Shown in pieces: positions 15,503-25,906 of a stretch of 45,962 nucleotides of DNA. Both the position numbers and the translations under genes were made by a program. The stretch spans positions 1-45,962 of the forward strand of contig CALCWC010000094.1 in the NCBI GenBank assembly GCA_937905985.1, in the 5' to 3' direction. Source of the DNA: an uncultured Verrucomicrobiales bacterium. GTDB lineage: Bacteria > Verrucomicrobiota > Verrucomicrobiia > Verrucomicrobiales > Akkermansiaceae. Under the pieces are notes generated by a model. That model was not told the DNA's origin and did no database searches. It saw only the letters and a program-made list of their open reading frames with translations. Within the stretch, counting starts at the first letter, position 1. The number at the start of each line of letters is the position of its first letter.

Positions 15503-17252
15503 ATTTATCCGCAGGAACTCCCTGCTTGTGTTGATTGTGGTGACCGCGCTGGGTCTGGGCTTCCTGTTTATGGACTACGGCGACAAGGGGAACATGTTCG
15601 GCACAAACTTCTACATCAAGGTGCACGACGTGAGCTACGACTACCAGGAGACCGTGAACCTGGGCGAGAACGGCGAATCCTACCTGCAGTCCCTCTACCA
15701 CACCGCCAGCCAGCAGGTGCGCAACAAGTTCGATGCCAACGAGGACGAGAACATGAGCGAGGACGAAATGGCCGCCATGAACGCCTGGCTGGAGGAGCAC
15801 AAGGAGTACCGCGACTACATGGACTTCATCGGCTCCATGATGCAGGTGATGGCCTTCGGGCAGGCGGACGACTCCAGCGTGAACATGGCGGTGAACCGCG
15901 CCATCCTGCATGAGGTGGGCGAGGAGCTGGGCATCCAGCCTTCCAAGGAGCAGGTGGACGCCTACATCAAGGCCATGCCCCCGTTCCAGAAGGAGGACGG
16001 CACGTTCAACCAGGACCTCTACCACCGCCTGACCGGGTACGACTCCGTGCGCGGCCTGAGCAACAACACCCAGGAAACCGCCTTCCGCAGCGTGGTGTCC
16101 GACCTCATCGTCATGGAGTGCCTGAGCAACATCTTCACGGGCGACATGCACTACCAGAGCCAGGCGGTGTCCGCCCTGGTGGACACGGTGTACCAGACGA
16201 TGCGCGGGAAAAACGCGTGGCTGCCGGCAGAGAAGGTGAGCGAGCCGCCCGCCCCCACCGAGGAGGAGCTCAAGGCCTTCTGGGAGGAAAACAAGGAGGA
16301 CTACAAGAGCGACGAGCGCCGCATCGTTTCCGTCTACACCCTCACGCCGGAGAAGGACTCCAGCGTGGAATCCATGATTGCCATGGCGGACGTGCTGATG
16401 GAGGATCTCTCCAAGGCTGACGGCAAGGGCTTCGACCAGCTGCTGGAGGGAGCCGCGGAGGACCAGGAGTACGAGCCGTTCACCTTCAAGACGGCAGACG
16501 GCAAGAGCCACACCACCACGCCTCTCTGCAAGCTTTCCGAGGCTCCCGCCGAACTTCAGGTGGAAGTGGAGCACAACGGCAAGACCATGACCCTCGCGGA
16601 GGTCGCCTTCTCCGAGGTGGACTCCGCCCCCACCGTGCAGCAGTACGAGGAAAACGTCAAGTCCGGCAACCTGGAGCTGCGCGTCAGCATCAAGCAGGTC
16701 CGCGGCTACTTCCTCACCAAGGAGAACAAGCTCATCTTCTTCCGCGTGGAGGCCATTGAGGAACCCGAGATTTTGGAATACGACGCCGCCAAGGAGCGCG
16801 CGCTGGCCGACCTGAAGAAGCAGAACGCCGACCACGCCGTGGAGCTTGCCGCGCAGAAGCTGCATGCAGAAATGGAGGCCGCCATCCCGGAGGGCGGGCT
16901 GGACGCCGCCTTTGCCAAGGCTGAGGCAGCCGGAGCCACCGTGAAGGAGTTCGGCCCCACCAACATCTCCACCGCTGCGGGCGACCTGCCCAAGGGCGTG
17001 GATCCCAAGGCTCTCATCAGCGTGCCCAGCGGCAAGCTGGCCCCGCTCACGGTGCTGCCGGACGGCGCGAGCATCACCGCCGTCACCGGGCGCACCATCG
17101 AGAACAGCCCGGACTACGCGGCCGCCAAGACCTTCCGCGCCATCCCGGCGGAAAACAACCGCCTGCGTAGCGAAATCTTCATCGACTGGCTGCAGAACAC
17201 CTACGTCCGCTACAACGTGCAGTTCTCCAAGGACGTGCGCATGCACCACTAA
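15489..17252 (+). CDS. Membrane-anchored PpiD/SurA-like periplasmic chaperone
   Basis: 587 aa with a short cytoplasmic start and one transmembrane helix (SLLVLIVVTALGLGFLFM, residues about 11-28). A large hydrophilic, Glu/Lys-rich domain follows, reminiscent of PpiD, the inner-membrane foldase of the SurA N-terminal family. The SurA-like part spans about residues 60-240 (ILHEVGEELGIQPSKEQVDAYI). A degenerate rotamase-like region follows (from about 245, PTEEELKAFWEENKEDYK), then a long helical C-terminal part. I do not see a clean parvulin active site, so a holding chaperone is as likely as an active prolyl isomerase. The ATG at 15489 or 15495 may be the true start. POT follows after 18 nt. 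Confidence 0.65.
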   Translation: MSMLEFIRRNSLLVLIVVTALGLGFLFMDYGDKGNMFGTNFYIKVHDVSYDYQETVNLGENGESYLQSLYHTASQQVRNKFDANEDENMSEDEMAAMNAWLEEHKEYRDYMDFIGSMMQVMAFGQADDSSVNMAVNRAILHEVGEELGIQPSKEQVDAYIKAMPPFQKEDGTFNQDLYHRLTGYDSVRGLSNNTQETAFRSVVSDLIVMECLSNIFTGDMHYQSQAVSALVDTVYQTMRGKNAWLPAEKVSEPPAPTEEELKAFWEENKEDYKSDERRIVSVYTLTPEKDSSVESMIAMADVLMEDLSKADGKGFDQLLEGAAEDQEYEPFTFKTADGKSHTTTPLCKLSEAPAELQVEVEHNGKTMTLAEVAFSEVDSAPTVQQYEENVKSGNLELRVSIKQVRGYFLTKENKLIFFRVEAIEEPEILEYDAAKERALADLKKQNADHAVELAAQKLHAEMEAAIPEGGLDAAFAKAEAAGATVKEFGPTNISTAAGDLPKGVDPKALISVPSGKLAPLTVLPDGASITAVTGRTIENSPDYAAAKTFRAIPAENNRLRSEIFIDWLQNTYVRYNVQFSKDVRMHH

Positions 17253-17270
17253 TTACCATACCCCCAAGCC

Positions 17271-18908
17271 ATGAGCGCGTTCCCCCCGCAGGGCAAGTAC
17301 ATTATCGGCAACGAAGCCTGCGAGCGCTTCAGCTTCTACGGCATGCGCAGCATCCTCACGCTGTACATGACCAGCATGCTGGCCATGACCCAGCAGGAGG
17401 CTGTGGAGGTGGGGCACCTGTTTCTGGCCATCATCTACATACTGCCGCTGCTGGGCGCGTGGATAGCGGACCGCTTCCTGGGGCGCTACCGCACCATCCT
17501 GTACATCTCCCTGGTGTACTGCATGGGCAACTTCATCCTGGCGTGCTCTGACTTTGCGGACAGCATCGACACACGGCGCATCATCCTCTTCATCGGCCTG
17601 TTCACCATAGCGGTGGGCACGGGCGGCATCAAACCCTGCGTCTCCGCCTTCATCGGCGACCAGGTGCAGGACCAGACGGATTCCAAAATCATGGCGCGCG
17701 TGTACGCGGCGTTCTACTGGTCCATCAACCTGGGTTCGTTCTTTGCCTTCCTGGTGATACCGTGGATTAGGCAGAGCATGGGGTACAGCTGGGCGTTTGC
17801 GGTACCCGGCGTGTTCATGGCCATCGCCACGTTCCTGCTGTGGTGCGGGCGCAAGACGTACCACCACCGCCAGCCGACACAGCCGCACTTCCTGCCCTGC
17901 CTGTTCACGCGCGTGTTCAAGGGAGCCAAGGCGGCATGCGAGAAGTTCGGCACCGCCGTGGTGCAAGAAACCTCCCGCACGGTGCTGGGCATCCTGTCGT
18001 TCATTGTGCTGGCTCCCGTGCTGGTGCTGCTGGCGTACTGGGCCAGGGAGGGCGCCACGCAGCTGGGCATGCTCTGCGGGCTGAGCGAGACCGTCGCCGC
18101 GCTCTGCGGGCTGGTGGCCATCATCCTGTACATCATCGCCATTGTGGTGGCGGGGCTGCGCCTGGCGGCCGCCACGGGCGCGCGCGGCTTCATCGGCGTG
18201 TCCGGCAGCCTGCTCTTCAACCCCGCGGAAACCACCGCCGCCCGCTACACGGAGGAGGAAATCCACGGTGCGCGCAACATGGTGCGCGTGCTCATTGTCT
18301 TCCTGATGATCATCCCATTCTGGAGCCTGTACGACCAGACGACCACGAGCTGGGTGCTGCAGGGCGCCAAGATGCAGGCGCTGCAGTTCTCGATGTTCGG
18401 GCAGGAGTTCAAGTTCGGAGCGGAGGAGATGCAGAGCTTCAACCCGCTGCTCATCATGATCATGGTGCCGCTGGTCACTCTGTTCGTCTACCCGTACATC
18501 GGGAGGTGGAGCCAGCCGCTGCGCCGCATGGGCTGCGGCATTGTGCTGGCCGGCATCGGCTACGGCGTGGTGGCGTGGATTCAAACCCGCCTCGACGCCG
18601 GAGAGAACCTTTCCATCCTCTGGCAGTGCCTGCCCTACCTCATCATCACCATCTCTGAAATCCTGGTCAGCACCACCGGCCTGGAATACGCCTATACCGC
18701 CGCCGGCAAGAACATGAAGAGCATCGTGCTGAGTTTCTTCTACCTCACCAGCACCATCGGCAACTGCCTCATTGTCTACTTCACCTCCATGGTGGACGAC
18801 CCCGCCTCCGTACACACCTTCCTGCTGTACGGCGCTCTGGCCGTCTGCATCGGCATTGTCTTCATGTGCGTGACCTTCCGCGAGAAATTCAAGGCGGAGG
18901 CGGAATGA
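17271..18908 (+). CDS. POT-family proton-dependent oligopeptide transporter
   Basis: Imports di- and tripeptides with protons across the inner membrane (PTR2/POT branch of the major facilitator superfamily). The family signature is clear in the first 40 residues: GNEACERFSFYGMRSILTLYM. The second signature region GTGGIKPCVSAFIGDQ follows near residues 120-135. At 545 aa with about 14 hydrophobic helices it has bacterial POT length, including the two extra helices in the middle (residues about 235-320). Late signatures such as ISEILVSTTGLEYAYTAA are intact. It starts 18 nt after the chaperone gene. A hairpin at 18933 may end the transcript. Confidence 0.92.
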   Translation: MSAFPPQGKYIIGNEACERFSFYGMRSILTLYMTSMLAMTQQEAVEVGHLFLAIIYILPLLGAWIADRFLGRYRTILYISLVYCMGNFILACSDFADSIDTRRIILFIGLFTIAVGTGGIKPCVSAFIGDQVQDQTDSKIMARVYAAFYWSINLGSFFAFLVIPWIRQSMGYSWAFAVPGVFMAIATFLLWCGRKTYHHRQPTQPHFLPCLFTRVFKGAKAACEKFGTAVVQETSRTVLGILSFIVLAPVLVLLAYWAREGATQLGMLCGLSETVAALCGLVAIILYIIAIVVAGLRLAAATGARGFIGVSGSLLFNPAETTAARYTEEEIHGARNMVRVLIVFLMIIPFWSLYDQTTTSWVLQGAKMQALQFSMFGQEFKFGAEEMQSFNPLLIMIMVPLVTLFVYPYIGRWSQPLRRMGCGIVLAGIGYGVVAWIQTRLDAGENLSILWQCLPYLIITISEILVSTTGLEYAYTAAGKNMKSIVLSFFYLTSTIGNCLIVYFTSMVDDPASVHTFLLYGALAVCIGIVFMCVTFREKFKAEAE

Positions 18909-18932
18909 GGAAAGGTACTGTTTGAAAGAGAG

Positions 18933-18949
18933 CGCACGCGGGACGTGCG
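18933..18949 (+). terminator. Hairpin after the POT gene
   Basis: CGCACG-CGGGA-CGTGCG followed by G-rich then AT-rich sequence. A modest terminator candidate. Confidence 0.35.
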
Positions 18950-18987
18950 GGGGGATTTCAAAAAAATTGCGCCATGCCGCATTTTTT

Positions 18988-19016
18988 TTGTGCATTTTCT
19001 CCCCGGCATGTATTAT
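18988..19016 (+). promoter_or_regulatory. Promoter of the 19028 gene
   Basis: TTGTGC (18988-18993), 17-bp spacer, TATTAT (19011-19016), preceded by A- and T-tracts that could act as an UP element. The ATG is 11 nt after the -10 box. Confidence 0.6.
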
Positions 19017-19027
19017 AGGGGGTAGAC

Positions 19028-19927
19028 ATGGAAACACGAGACAACGAGAAAACAGGCATCCGGCGACTGTGGACGGCGGTGAAGCGCGCGTTGTTCAGCG
19101 TGTGGCTGGTGCCCACGCTCTGCTTTGCGGCGGCACTGGTAGCAGGTATCACGTCAGATAGACTTAACAGCCTTTACCAATTGACACAGATGCAGGGAAA
19201 GGTGCTGGGCCGCGCGCTCGATGCAGGTATCATCTCCCTCCCCATCCTGCTGGCGTGGCTCATCGTCTGCTGTAGTTTGGACAAGGGCTGGGCAAGGCGC
19301 GGGCAGAGGCTTCTCGTTGCTGTGCCAGTGGGAGTTGTTTCATTGCTCATCGTGTTTAATGCGTTTGCCAAGTGCCTGCTGTGGCGGGGGGATGATGCGG
19401 CGAGCGACTGGGAGGTGCCTGCGGGCGTGGCGTTCGAGGTGCCGGACAACCTGAGCGTGGGGGAAACCGCACCCGACATTGTGAAACACCTGGCAGGGGA
19501 AACCGGTCGGCACGTGCCGGAGGGAGACATCCCCGCGCAGATCAAGGACCTGGCGCAGCAGCACCCTGCCCTGGCCGCTCCCAAAAAGCCGCACCTGCAC
19601 CTGATTGAGGGAGAGCGCCCCGGCATGTACCACCTCACGCTCTGGCTGCCCAAAAACGCCCGCACGGACGGACGCTTCGAAATCAAAGCCTGCGAGTACA
19701 ACACCGGAAAGAGGCTGAGCATCAACTTCACCTCCCTGAAAGCGGAATCAGGCATTGAGCAGGAGAACGCCCGCGTGTTGGCGAATCCCGATTTCTTTGT
19801 CTTCACGGGCATGCCGGGCCAGTATTACGGCAGCCGCTGGCAGGTGTGGTTCGTATCCAAGCAGGGCGAAAGGCAGCTGGTGTGCGAGCAGTTGTTCCTC
19901 ATGCAGGGATATGAAAACCCCGAGTAG
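19028..19927 (+). CDS. Membrane protein of unknown function
   Basis: 299 aa. Three hydrophobic segments in the first 120 residues (about 24-42 VWLVPTLCFAAALVAGIT, 65-83 AGIISLPILLAWLIVCC, 95-113 LLVAVPVGVVSLLIVFNAF) are followed by a soluble C-terminal domain of about 180 residues with beta-strand character (GMYHLTLWLPK, GSRWQVWFVSK). No family recognised. It has its own promoter with a leader of only a few nucleotides. It lies between POT and recJ without obvious functional link to either. Confidence 0.7.
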   Translation: METRDNEKTGIRRLWTAVKRALFSVWLVPTLCFAAALVAGITSDRLNSLYQLTQMQGKVLGRALDAGIISLPILLAWLIVCCSLDKGWARRGQRLLVAVPVGVVSLLIVFNAFAKCLLWRGDDAASDWEVPAGVAFEVPDNLSVGETAPDIVKHLAGETGRHVPEGDIPAQIKDLAQQHPALAAPKKPHLHLIEGERPGMYHLTLWLPKNARTDGRFEIKACEYNTGKRLSINFTSLKAESGIEQENARVLANPDFFVFTGMPGQYYGSRWQVWFVSKQGERQLVCEQLFLMQGYENPE

Positions 19928-20015
19928 CGGAAGCCGACTTCACCCTGAGCAAGGAGGGGTGGTTTGGCATCGCTCCCAGGCAAGGTTTCGCCAAGGTTGC
20001 GGGGGCTATATTACC

Positions 20016-20044
20016 TTGACTCTCAGGCGCAGAAGTGGTAGACT
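20016..20044 (+). promoter_or_regulatory. recJ promoter
   Basis: TTGACT (20016-20021), 17-bp spacer, TAGACT (20039-20044). The recJ ATG is 7 nt beyond the -10 box, which predicts a leaderless mRNA. Confidence 0.7.
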
Positions 20045-20051
20045 CCGCGCC

Positions 20052-21755
20052 ATGAGTACGAAGTTCAGTTGGGAGCTAGCCCCAACGGACGGAAATGCAG
20101 ACTTTGGAGAAGAACTGAACGGCACGCTACCGCCGCTGGTGCGGCGTTTGCTGTCCCAAAGGGGTGTTTCCGGACCGGAGCAGGCCCAGCATTTTATCAG
20201 GCCGAAACTGGCCGACTTGGGCGACCCTTTCGCCATGCGGGAGATGGATGCCGCCGTTGAGCGCATCTTCCGCGCGGCAGACAACGGAGAGCACGTTTGC
20301 ATCTACGGCGACTACGACGTGGACGGCGTGAGCTCCGTAACCCTGCTCTACACCATGCTGCGGGCATACGGCATTGCGGCGAGCTACTTCATCCCGGTTC
20401 GCACCAAGGAGGGCTACGGCCTGAGCGAGGAGGGAATCGAGCACGCGCTGGAGCAGTGCGGCTGCAAACCCGCCCTGCTCATCACCGTGGACTGCGGCAC
20501 ATCCTCCGTGAAAGAGGTGGCCTCCCTGCAGGACCGGGGCATCGATGTCATCATCCTGGACCACCACGAGAGCAGCGCGCAGGGGCGCCCGCCGGCCGTG
20601 GCGGTGGTGAACGCCAAGATGGAGGAGGACAGCCCGCTAACCTACCTGTGCAGCGCGGGCGTGGTGTTCAAGCTGGCGCACGCGCTGCTGAAGCGGCGGC
20701 GTCTGGTGGATTTCGACCTGCGGCAGTACATGGATTTGGTGGCGGTGGCCACGGTGGCGGATATCGTTCCCCTGGTGGGTGAAAATCGCCTCATCACGCG
20801 CTACGGACTGCGCGTGATGGAACGCGGCAGCAACGTGGGCCTGCAGGCCCTCACCCGCATTGCCGGCCTCAAGGAGCGCCTCTCCGCCTCGCAGGTCTCC
20901 TTCCGCGTGGGGCCGCGCATCAACGCCGCAGGGCGCATGGACAGCCCCATGGCCGCCCTGGAGCTTTTGCTGGAACAGGACCCCGAAAAGGCGGACCGCC
21001 TGGCGCGGCGGCTGGACAACCTGAACCGCTACCGCCAAGACACGGAGGAGCAGATACGCAACCAGGCGCTGGAGCTGCTGCCGCTCACGCACAAGCCGGA
21101 TTGCCGCGTGATTGTGCTGGGCTCCCGCGAGTGGCATCCCGGCGTGGTGGGCATTGTGGCCTCCATGCTGATGCGCCGCTTCAACAAGCCCGCCATCGTC
21201 ATCTCGCTGGATGAAAACGGCGTGGGCAAGGGCTCCGGGCGCTCCGTTCCGGGCATCTCCCTGGTGCAGGCGCTGCAGCACTGCGCCGACACCATCGTCT
21301 CCGGCGGCGGGCATGAGATGGCCGCCGGGCTGGTCATCAACGAAGACCAGATTGACGCGTTCAGGGAGAGGTTCGACGCCTTTGCGCGCGACTGCACGTC
21401 TGCCGCGCCGAGCCTGCCCTCCCTGCACGTGGATGCGGAGGTGGATTTCCAGGAGCTCACGCTAGATTTGCTGGACAGCTACGAACTGTTGGAACCCTTC
21501 GGCAACTCCAACCCGCAGCCTGTGTTCATGAGCCGCGGGGTGATGCCCACCGCGCCGCCGCTGCACCTGCGCGGCAACCACCTGCGGCTCAACCTGCGCC
21601 AGGGGCTCTGCGAGCGTTACGCCATGTACTTCGGCGGCGGCGAGGTGACGCTGCCCGACCCGCCGTGGGACATCGCCTTCACCATCGACCGCAACATCTG
21701 GAACGGGCGCGAAGCCCTCTCCATCTCCATCCAGGACATCCGCCCCGCGCAGTAA
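20052..21755 (+). CDS. recJ: Single-stranded-DNA-specific 5'-3' exonuclease RecJ
   Basis: Degrades single-stranded DNA 5' to 3' in recombinational repair (RecFOR pathway) and mismatch repair. At 567 aa it matches the usual length. The DHH phosphoesterase motifs are intact: GDYDVDG at residues 86-92, the DHH triad at 169-171, and the DHHA1 motif GGGHEMAAG near 418-426, followed by the C-terminal OB-like RecJ domain. The frame is open from 19755, but the promoter and family length place the start at 20052. The next gene begins 13 nt downstream, so the two are probably co-transcribed. Confidence 0.95.
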   Translation: MSTKFSWELAPTDGNADFGEELNGTLPPLVRRLLSQRGVSGPEQAQHFIRPKLADLGDPFAMREMDAAVERIFRAADNGEHVCIYGDYDVDGVSSVTLLYTMLRAYGIAASYFIPVRTKEGYGLSEEGIEHALEQCGCKPALLITVDCGTSSVKEVASLQDRGIDVIILDHHESSAQGRPPAVAVVNAKMEEDSPLTYLCSAGVVFKLAHALLKRRRLVDFDLRQYMDLVAVATVADIVPLVGENRLITRYGLRVMERGSNVGLQALTRIAGLKERLSASQVSFRVGPRINAAGRMDSPMAALELLLEQDPEKADRLARRLDNLNRYRQDTEEQIRNQALELLPLTHKPDCRVIVLGSREWHPGVVGIVASMLMRRFNKPAIVISLDENGVGKGSGRSVPGISLVQALQHCADTIVSGGGHEMAAGLVINEDQIDAFRERFDAFARDCTSAAPSLPSLHVDAEVDFQELTLDLLDSYELLEPFGNSNPQPVFMSRGVMPTAPPLHLRGNHLRLNLRQGLCERYAMYFGGGEVTLPDPPWDIAFTIDRNIWNGREALSISIQDIRPAQ

Positions 21756-21768
21756 CCCCCTTCCCTCC

Positions 21769-22710
21769 ATGGCAACCCGCCGCCAGAAGAAACCACGCCC
21801 GCAGGAACCGGAATTCGGCTCCTGGCGGCTGCCCGTGGAAAAGCCGGCGGAGGCGGAGCACATCCTCAACCCCTCCATGCGCCTGCGCCGCCGCATGCAT
21901 GAGCGCATGGCCCAGCTGCAGGCTGGCCCGCGCACCACGCTGCACCAGCTCATCCTGCAAGACCAGTACGCGGAAGAGGCGCGCCTGAGCCTGCCCAGCG
22001 GCTGGAAACGCTTCTGGCGCGTGCTGCTGGCGGTGTTCCTGCTGCTGCCGGTATCGGTGGTGATGGTGTTTGCGCTCATCATGCAGCTGTACCACGCGGC
22101 GCCCGCCCTGGGGCGCTGGGGCTTCTGGCTGAGCGACCCCGTATGGTTCACATCCGTGGGGGTGCTGGTGTTCATCTCGCTCACCATCATGCGTCTGCTG
22201 GAGCCTCTGCTCATGTACACCTACGTACTGGGGCACGAGCTCACCCACGCCATTGCCATCTTCCTGAGCGGCGGCACCGTGCGAGACTTCAAGATCGACA
22301 CGGAGGGAGGCTACGTGGAAACGGAGAGCGACAACATGTTCATTGCCCTCTCCCCGTATTTTGTGCCGCTCTGGATGCTCATTTGGATGGGCGTGCTCTG
22401 GTGCATCAACTACGCAGCCCCCTTTGAGGAATACAACGCCTGGTTCTACGCCGGGTTCGGCTTCTGGTGGTGCTTCCACGTGTACTGGACCCTGCGCATC
22501 ATGCCGCGCGAACAGCCCGATTTGCTGGAAAACGGCGCCCTGCTCTCCACGCAAATCATCCTGCTGATGAACATCGGCATCCTGCTGGTCGTCCTGCGCG
22601 TCTTCCACGTTATCACCCTCTCCGGCTATGCCAAGGACCTGATGGCGTGCGCGCAAAGCATGTGGGAGCTGTTGCAGGATATTGCCGCCGCCGTGACCTC
22701 ACTGGGGTGA
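21769..22710 (+). CDS. Multi-spanning membrane protein with HELTH zinc-protease-like motif
   Basis: 313 aa. A basic, proline-rich start is followed by about six transmembrane helices (from about residue 83). At the end of the third, residues 155-160 read GHELTH, the HExxH pattern of zinc metalloproteases, embedded in a hydrophobic segment as in intramembrane M50 (site-2) proteases. Clear later M50 motifs (such as NxxPxxxxDG) are not seen, so membership of a divergent M50-like group is inference. If catalytic, it would cut membrane proteins within the bilayer. It lies 13 nt after recJ. Confidence 0.6.
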   Translation: MATRRQKKPRPQEPEFGSWRLPVEKPAEAEHILNPSMRLRRRMHERMAQLQAGPRTTLHQLILQDQYAEEARLSLPSGWKRFWRVLLAVFLLLPVSVVMVFALIMQLYHAAPALGRWGFWLSDPVWFTSVGVLVFISLTIMRLLEPLLMYTYVLGHELTHAIAIFLSGGTVRDFKIDTEGGYVETESDNMFIALSPYFVPLWMLIWMGVLWCINYAAPFEEYNAWFYAGFGFWWCFHVYWTLRIMPREQPDLLENGALLSTQIILLMNIGILLVVLRVFHVITLSGYAKDLMACAQSMWELLQDIAAAVTSLG

Positions 22711-22746
22711 GGAAGCTTGGATTTTTCCCCACAAGCGGGATTGCGC

Positions 22747-22775
22747 TTGCATGGGGCGGCGGTTTGTGGTAAATA
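22747..22775 (+). promoter_or_regulatory. tRNA-Ser promoter
   Basis: TTGCAT (22747-22752), 17-bp spacer, TAAATA (22770-22775). Start expected near 22782, just before the tRNA. Confidence 0.5.
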
Positions 22776-22790
22776 TGTGTCCCGCACCTT

Positions 22791-22876
22791 GGATGGGTGG
22801 CAGAGTGGTTTAATGCAGCGGTCTTGAAAACCGCCGAAGGTTATGCCTTCCGTGAGTTCGAATCTCACCCCATCCG
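22791..22876 (+). tRNA. tRNA-Ser, anticodon TGA
   Basis: 86 nt with the long variable arm of class II tRNAs. The acceptor stem GGATGGG pairs with CCCATCC, the discriminator is G, and the anticodon loop CTTGAAA gives TGA (reads UCN codons, mainly UCA). The T arm GTGAG-TTCGAAT-CTCAC is perfect. The 3' CCA is not encoded. Downstream, 22896-22929 holds an imperfect inverted repeat (TTGTTCAT/ATGAACAA) of unknown role. Confidence 0.97.
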
Positions 22877-22979
22877 CTTCTTGGGCATGGGCTATTTGTT
22901 CATATTCACCGATTGGATATCATGAACAACGGCGTTAAATCTTCTTCCGGGCAAACGATAACGTGGCCCTGAATTCAAA

Positions 22980-23010
22980 AAGCCGCCTGCCGTAAAACGG
23001 CAGGCGGCTT
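22980..23010 (-). terminator. rpsA terminator, probably bidirectional
   Basis: Perfect 14-bp stem AAGCCGCCTGCCGT / ACGGCAGGCGGCTT with a 3-nt loop. On the minus strand it is followed by a short T-run. It lies 21 nt after the rpsA stop. Confidence 0.85.
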
Positions 23011-23031
23011 GAATTTTGCTTGGCGGGGGAA

Positions 23032-24723
23032 TTACTTCTCGTCGCCCTCGGAGGGGCTCCATTCCTCTGCCTTGAGGGTGGCCAGGTTGAAGGCCTGCTC
23101 CAGACCCACCATGTCGCCGGCACGCACGGTCTCGAAGGCGGCCGTCTCGCGGCGCAGCTGCTCCGGATCGTAGTTGACGGCCTTGATGGAAAGGCCGATG
23201 CGGCGCTCCACCTTGTCCACCTTGATGACGCGGGCCTTGACGGGGTCGCCCACCTTGATGACGTCCTTGACGCGCTCCACGTGCTCCTCGGAAAGCTGGG
23301 AGATGTGGATGAGGCCGTCGATGTCGCCGTTGAGGCTGACGAAGGCGCCGAAGGAAGCGATCTTGGCGACGGTGCCCTCCACGAGGTCGCCCACCTTGAA
23401 CTGCTGGTCGATGCTCTCCCAGGGGTCGGTCTCAAGCTGCTTGATGCCGAGGGAAACGCGCTGGTTGGCCTTGTCGATGTTGATGACGCGGGCCTCCACC
23501 ACATCGCCCTTCTTGAGGACCTCGGAGGGGTGGTTGATCTTGCGGGTCCAGCTCATGTCGGACACGTGGATCATGCCGTCGATACCCTCCTCCAGAGCCA
23601 CGAAGGCACCGTAGGGAGTAAGGTTGCGGACGGCACCGGAAATGACGGTACCAATGGGGAAGCGCTCCTGGATGAGGTCCCAGGGATTCTCGTCGAGCTG
23701 ACGGATGCCGAGGGAGATCTTCTGCTCCTCCACGGAGATGTTGAGCACCACGGCCTCGATCTCCTGGTCAAGCGACAGCACGTCGCTCGGGCGGGAGATG
23801 CGCTTGGTCCAGGAAAGCTCGGAAACGTGCACCAGGCCTTCCACGCCCTTCTCCAGCTCCACGAAGGCGCCGTAGGCGAGCAGCTTGGTGACGCGGCCCT
23901 TGACGTGGGCACCGATCGGGTACTTCTGCTCGATGTCGGCCCAGGGGTTGTCGGAGAGCTGCTTGAGGCCCAGGGAGACGCGCTCCTTGTCGCGGTCCAC
24001 GTCGAGGATAAGCACCTCGAGCTCCTGACCGATGTGCAGCACCTCGGAGGGGTGGTTCACGCGGCCCCAGCTCATATCCGTGATGTGCAGCAGGCCGTCC
24101 ATGCCGGACAGGTCCACGAAGGCGCCGAAGTCCGTGATGTTCTTGACGGTGCCCTTCACGCGGTCGCCCACCTGGACGGTCTCCAGGAAGTGCTGGCGCT
24201 GCTCGCTGCGCTCGGCCTCGATGACCTCGCGGCGGGAAAGGACGATGTTCTTGCGGTCGTCGTTGACCTTGACGATCTTGAATTCATAGACCTGACCAAC
24301 GAACTCGTTGAGGTCCTTGGGGGGGATGATGTCCACCTGGGAGCCGGGGAGGAAAGCCTCCACGCCGACGTTGACGGTCAGGCCGCCCTTGACGACGCTC
24401 TTGACCTTGCCCTTGACGAGACCGCCCTCCTTGAAGACAGCCACGATCTTGTCCCAGTTCTGCTTGTGGGCGGCCTTCTCCTTGGAGAGGACAACGTGCC
24501 CATCTTCGTTCTCGAGGGTTTCAAGAAGCACCTCGATCTGGTCGCCCACTTCAATTTCCTCGTCCTCGAATTCGGAAATGGGAATGACGCCTTCGGACTT
24601 GTAGCCGATGTCGACGAGGACAACCTGGGGGCGGATTTCAAGGATGGTGCCGTTAACGATATCACCCTTGCGGAAAGTCGGAAGCTTGGAATCGATCAAA
24701 GCCTCCAATTCAGTATTAGTCAT
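23032..24723 (-). CDS. rpsA: 30S ribosomal protein S1
   Basis: 563 aa, close to the 557 aa of E. coli S1. It has six OB-fold S1 domains in sequence, starting at about residues 15, 105, 190, 275, 362 and 450. Domains 3-6 show the canonical core (for example KNITDFGAFVDLSGMDGLLHITDMSW). S1 binds mRNA on the small ribosomal subunit and helps unfold and recruit leaders. Most genes in this window lack Shine-Dalgarno sequences, so how initiation is achieved, and whether S1 takes part, is an open question. The ATG at 24723 is preceded by an A-rich stretch rather than a Shine-Dalgarno sequence. Divergent from mdh. Confidence 0.96.
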   Translation of the reverse strand: MTNTELEALIDSKLPTFRKGDIVNGTILEIRPQVVLVDIGYKSEGVIPISEFEDEEIEVGDQIEVLLETLENEDGHVVLSKEKAAHKQNWDKIVAVFKEGGLVKGKVKSVVKGGLTVNVGVEAFLPGSQVDIIPPKDLNEFVGQVYEFKIVKVNDDRKNIVLSRREVIEAERSEQRQHFLETVQVGDRVKGTVKNITDFGAFVDLSGMDGLLHITDMSWGRVNHPSEVLHIGQELEVLILDVDRDKERVSLGLKQLSDNPWADIEQKYPIGAHVKGRVTKLLAYGAFVELEKGVEGLVHVSELSWTKRISRPSDVLSLDQEIEAVVLNISVEEQKISLGIRQLDENPWDLIQERFPIGTVISGAVRNLTPYGAFVALEEGIDGMIHVSDMSWTRKINHPSEVLKKGDVVEARVINIDKANQRVSLGIKQLETDPWESIDQQFKVGDLVEGTVAKIASFGAFVSLNGDIDGLIHISQLSEEHVERVKDVIKVGDPVKARVIKVDKVERRIGLSIKAVNYDPEQLRRETAAFETVRAGDMVGLEQAFNLATLKAEEWSPSEGDEK

Positions 24724-24882
24724 AATGTATGGTTATTGGTTAATGTGGACGCCTTCCTCCAAGGCCCAGTAAACGGTGGCAAGTGGGCGCCTGTGCGCCA
24801 CCGAACGGAAAGCGGTGCGGCATTCTATCCGTTCACGCGCGCATTGGCAAGCAAAATATCTGAAAAAATTAATTATTTGGGA

Positions 24883-24911
24883 TTGACGCGGGGCGAGGGC
24901 GGTCATAGAAT
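24883..24911 (+). promoter_or_regulatory. mdh promoter
   Basis: TTGACG (24883-24888), 17-bp spacer, TAGAAT (24906-24911), with AT-rich sequence upstream. The ATG is 10 nt beyond the -10 box. Confidence 0.75.
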
Positions 24912-24921
24912 GGTCGCCGTT

Positions 24922-25902
<981 letters not shown>

Positions 25903-25906
25903 TGCT

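Noticed and set aside
22896..22929. Inverted repeat after tRNA-Ser as an integration site
   Set aside because: No integrase, no duplicated tRNA 3' end and no element boundary nearby; more likely an RNA hairpin or chance.
23020..24921. Long open extension upstream of mdh
   Set aside because: It runs antisense through rpsA; the mdh promoter and the family start both place the true start at 24922.
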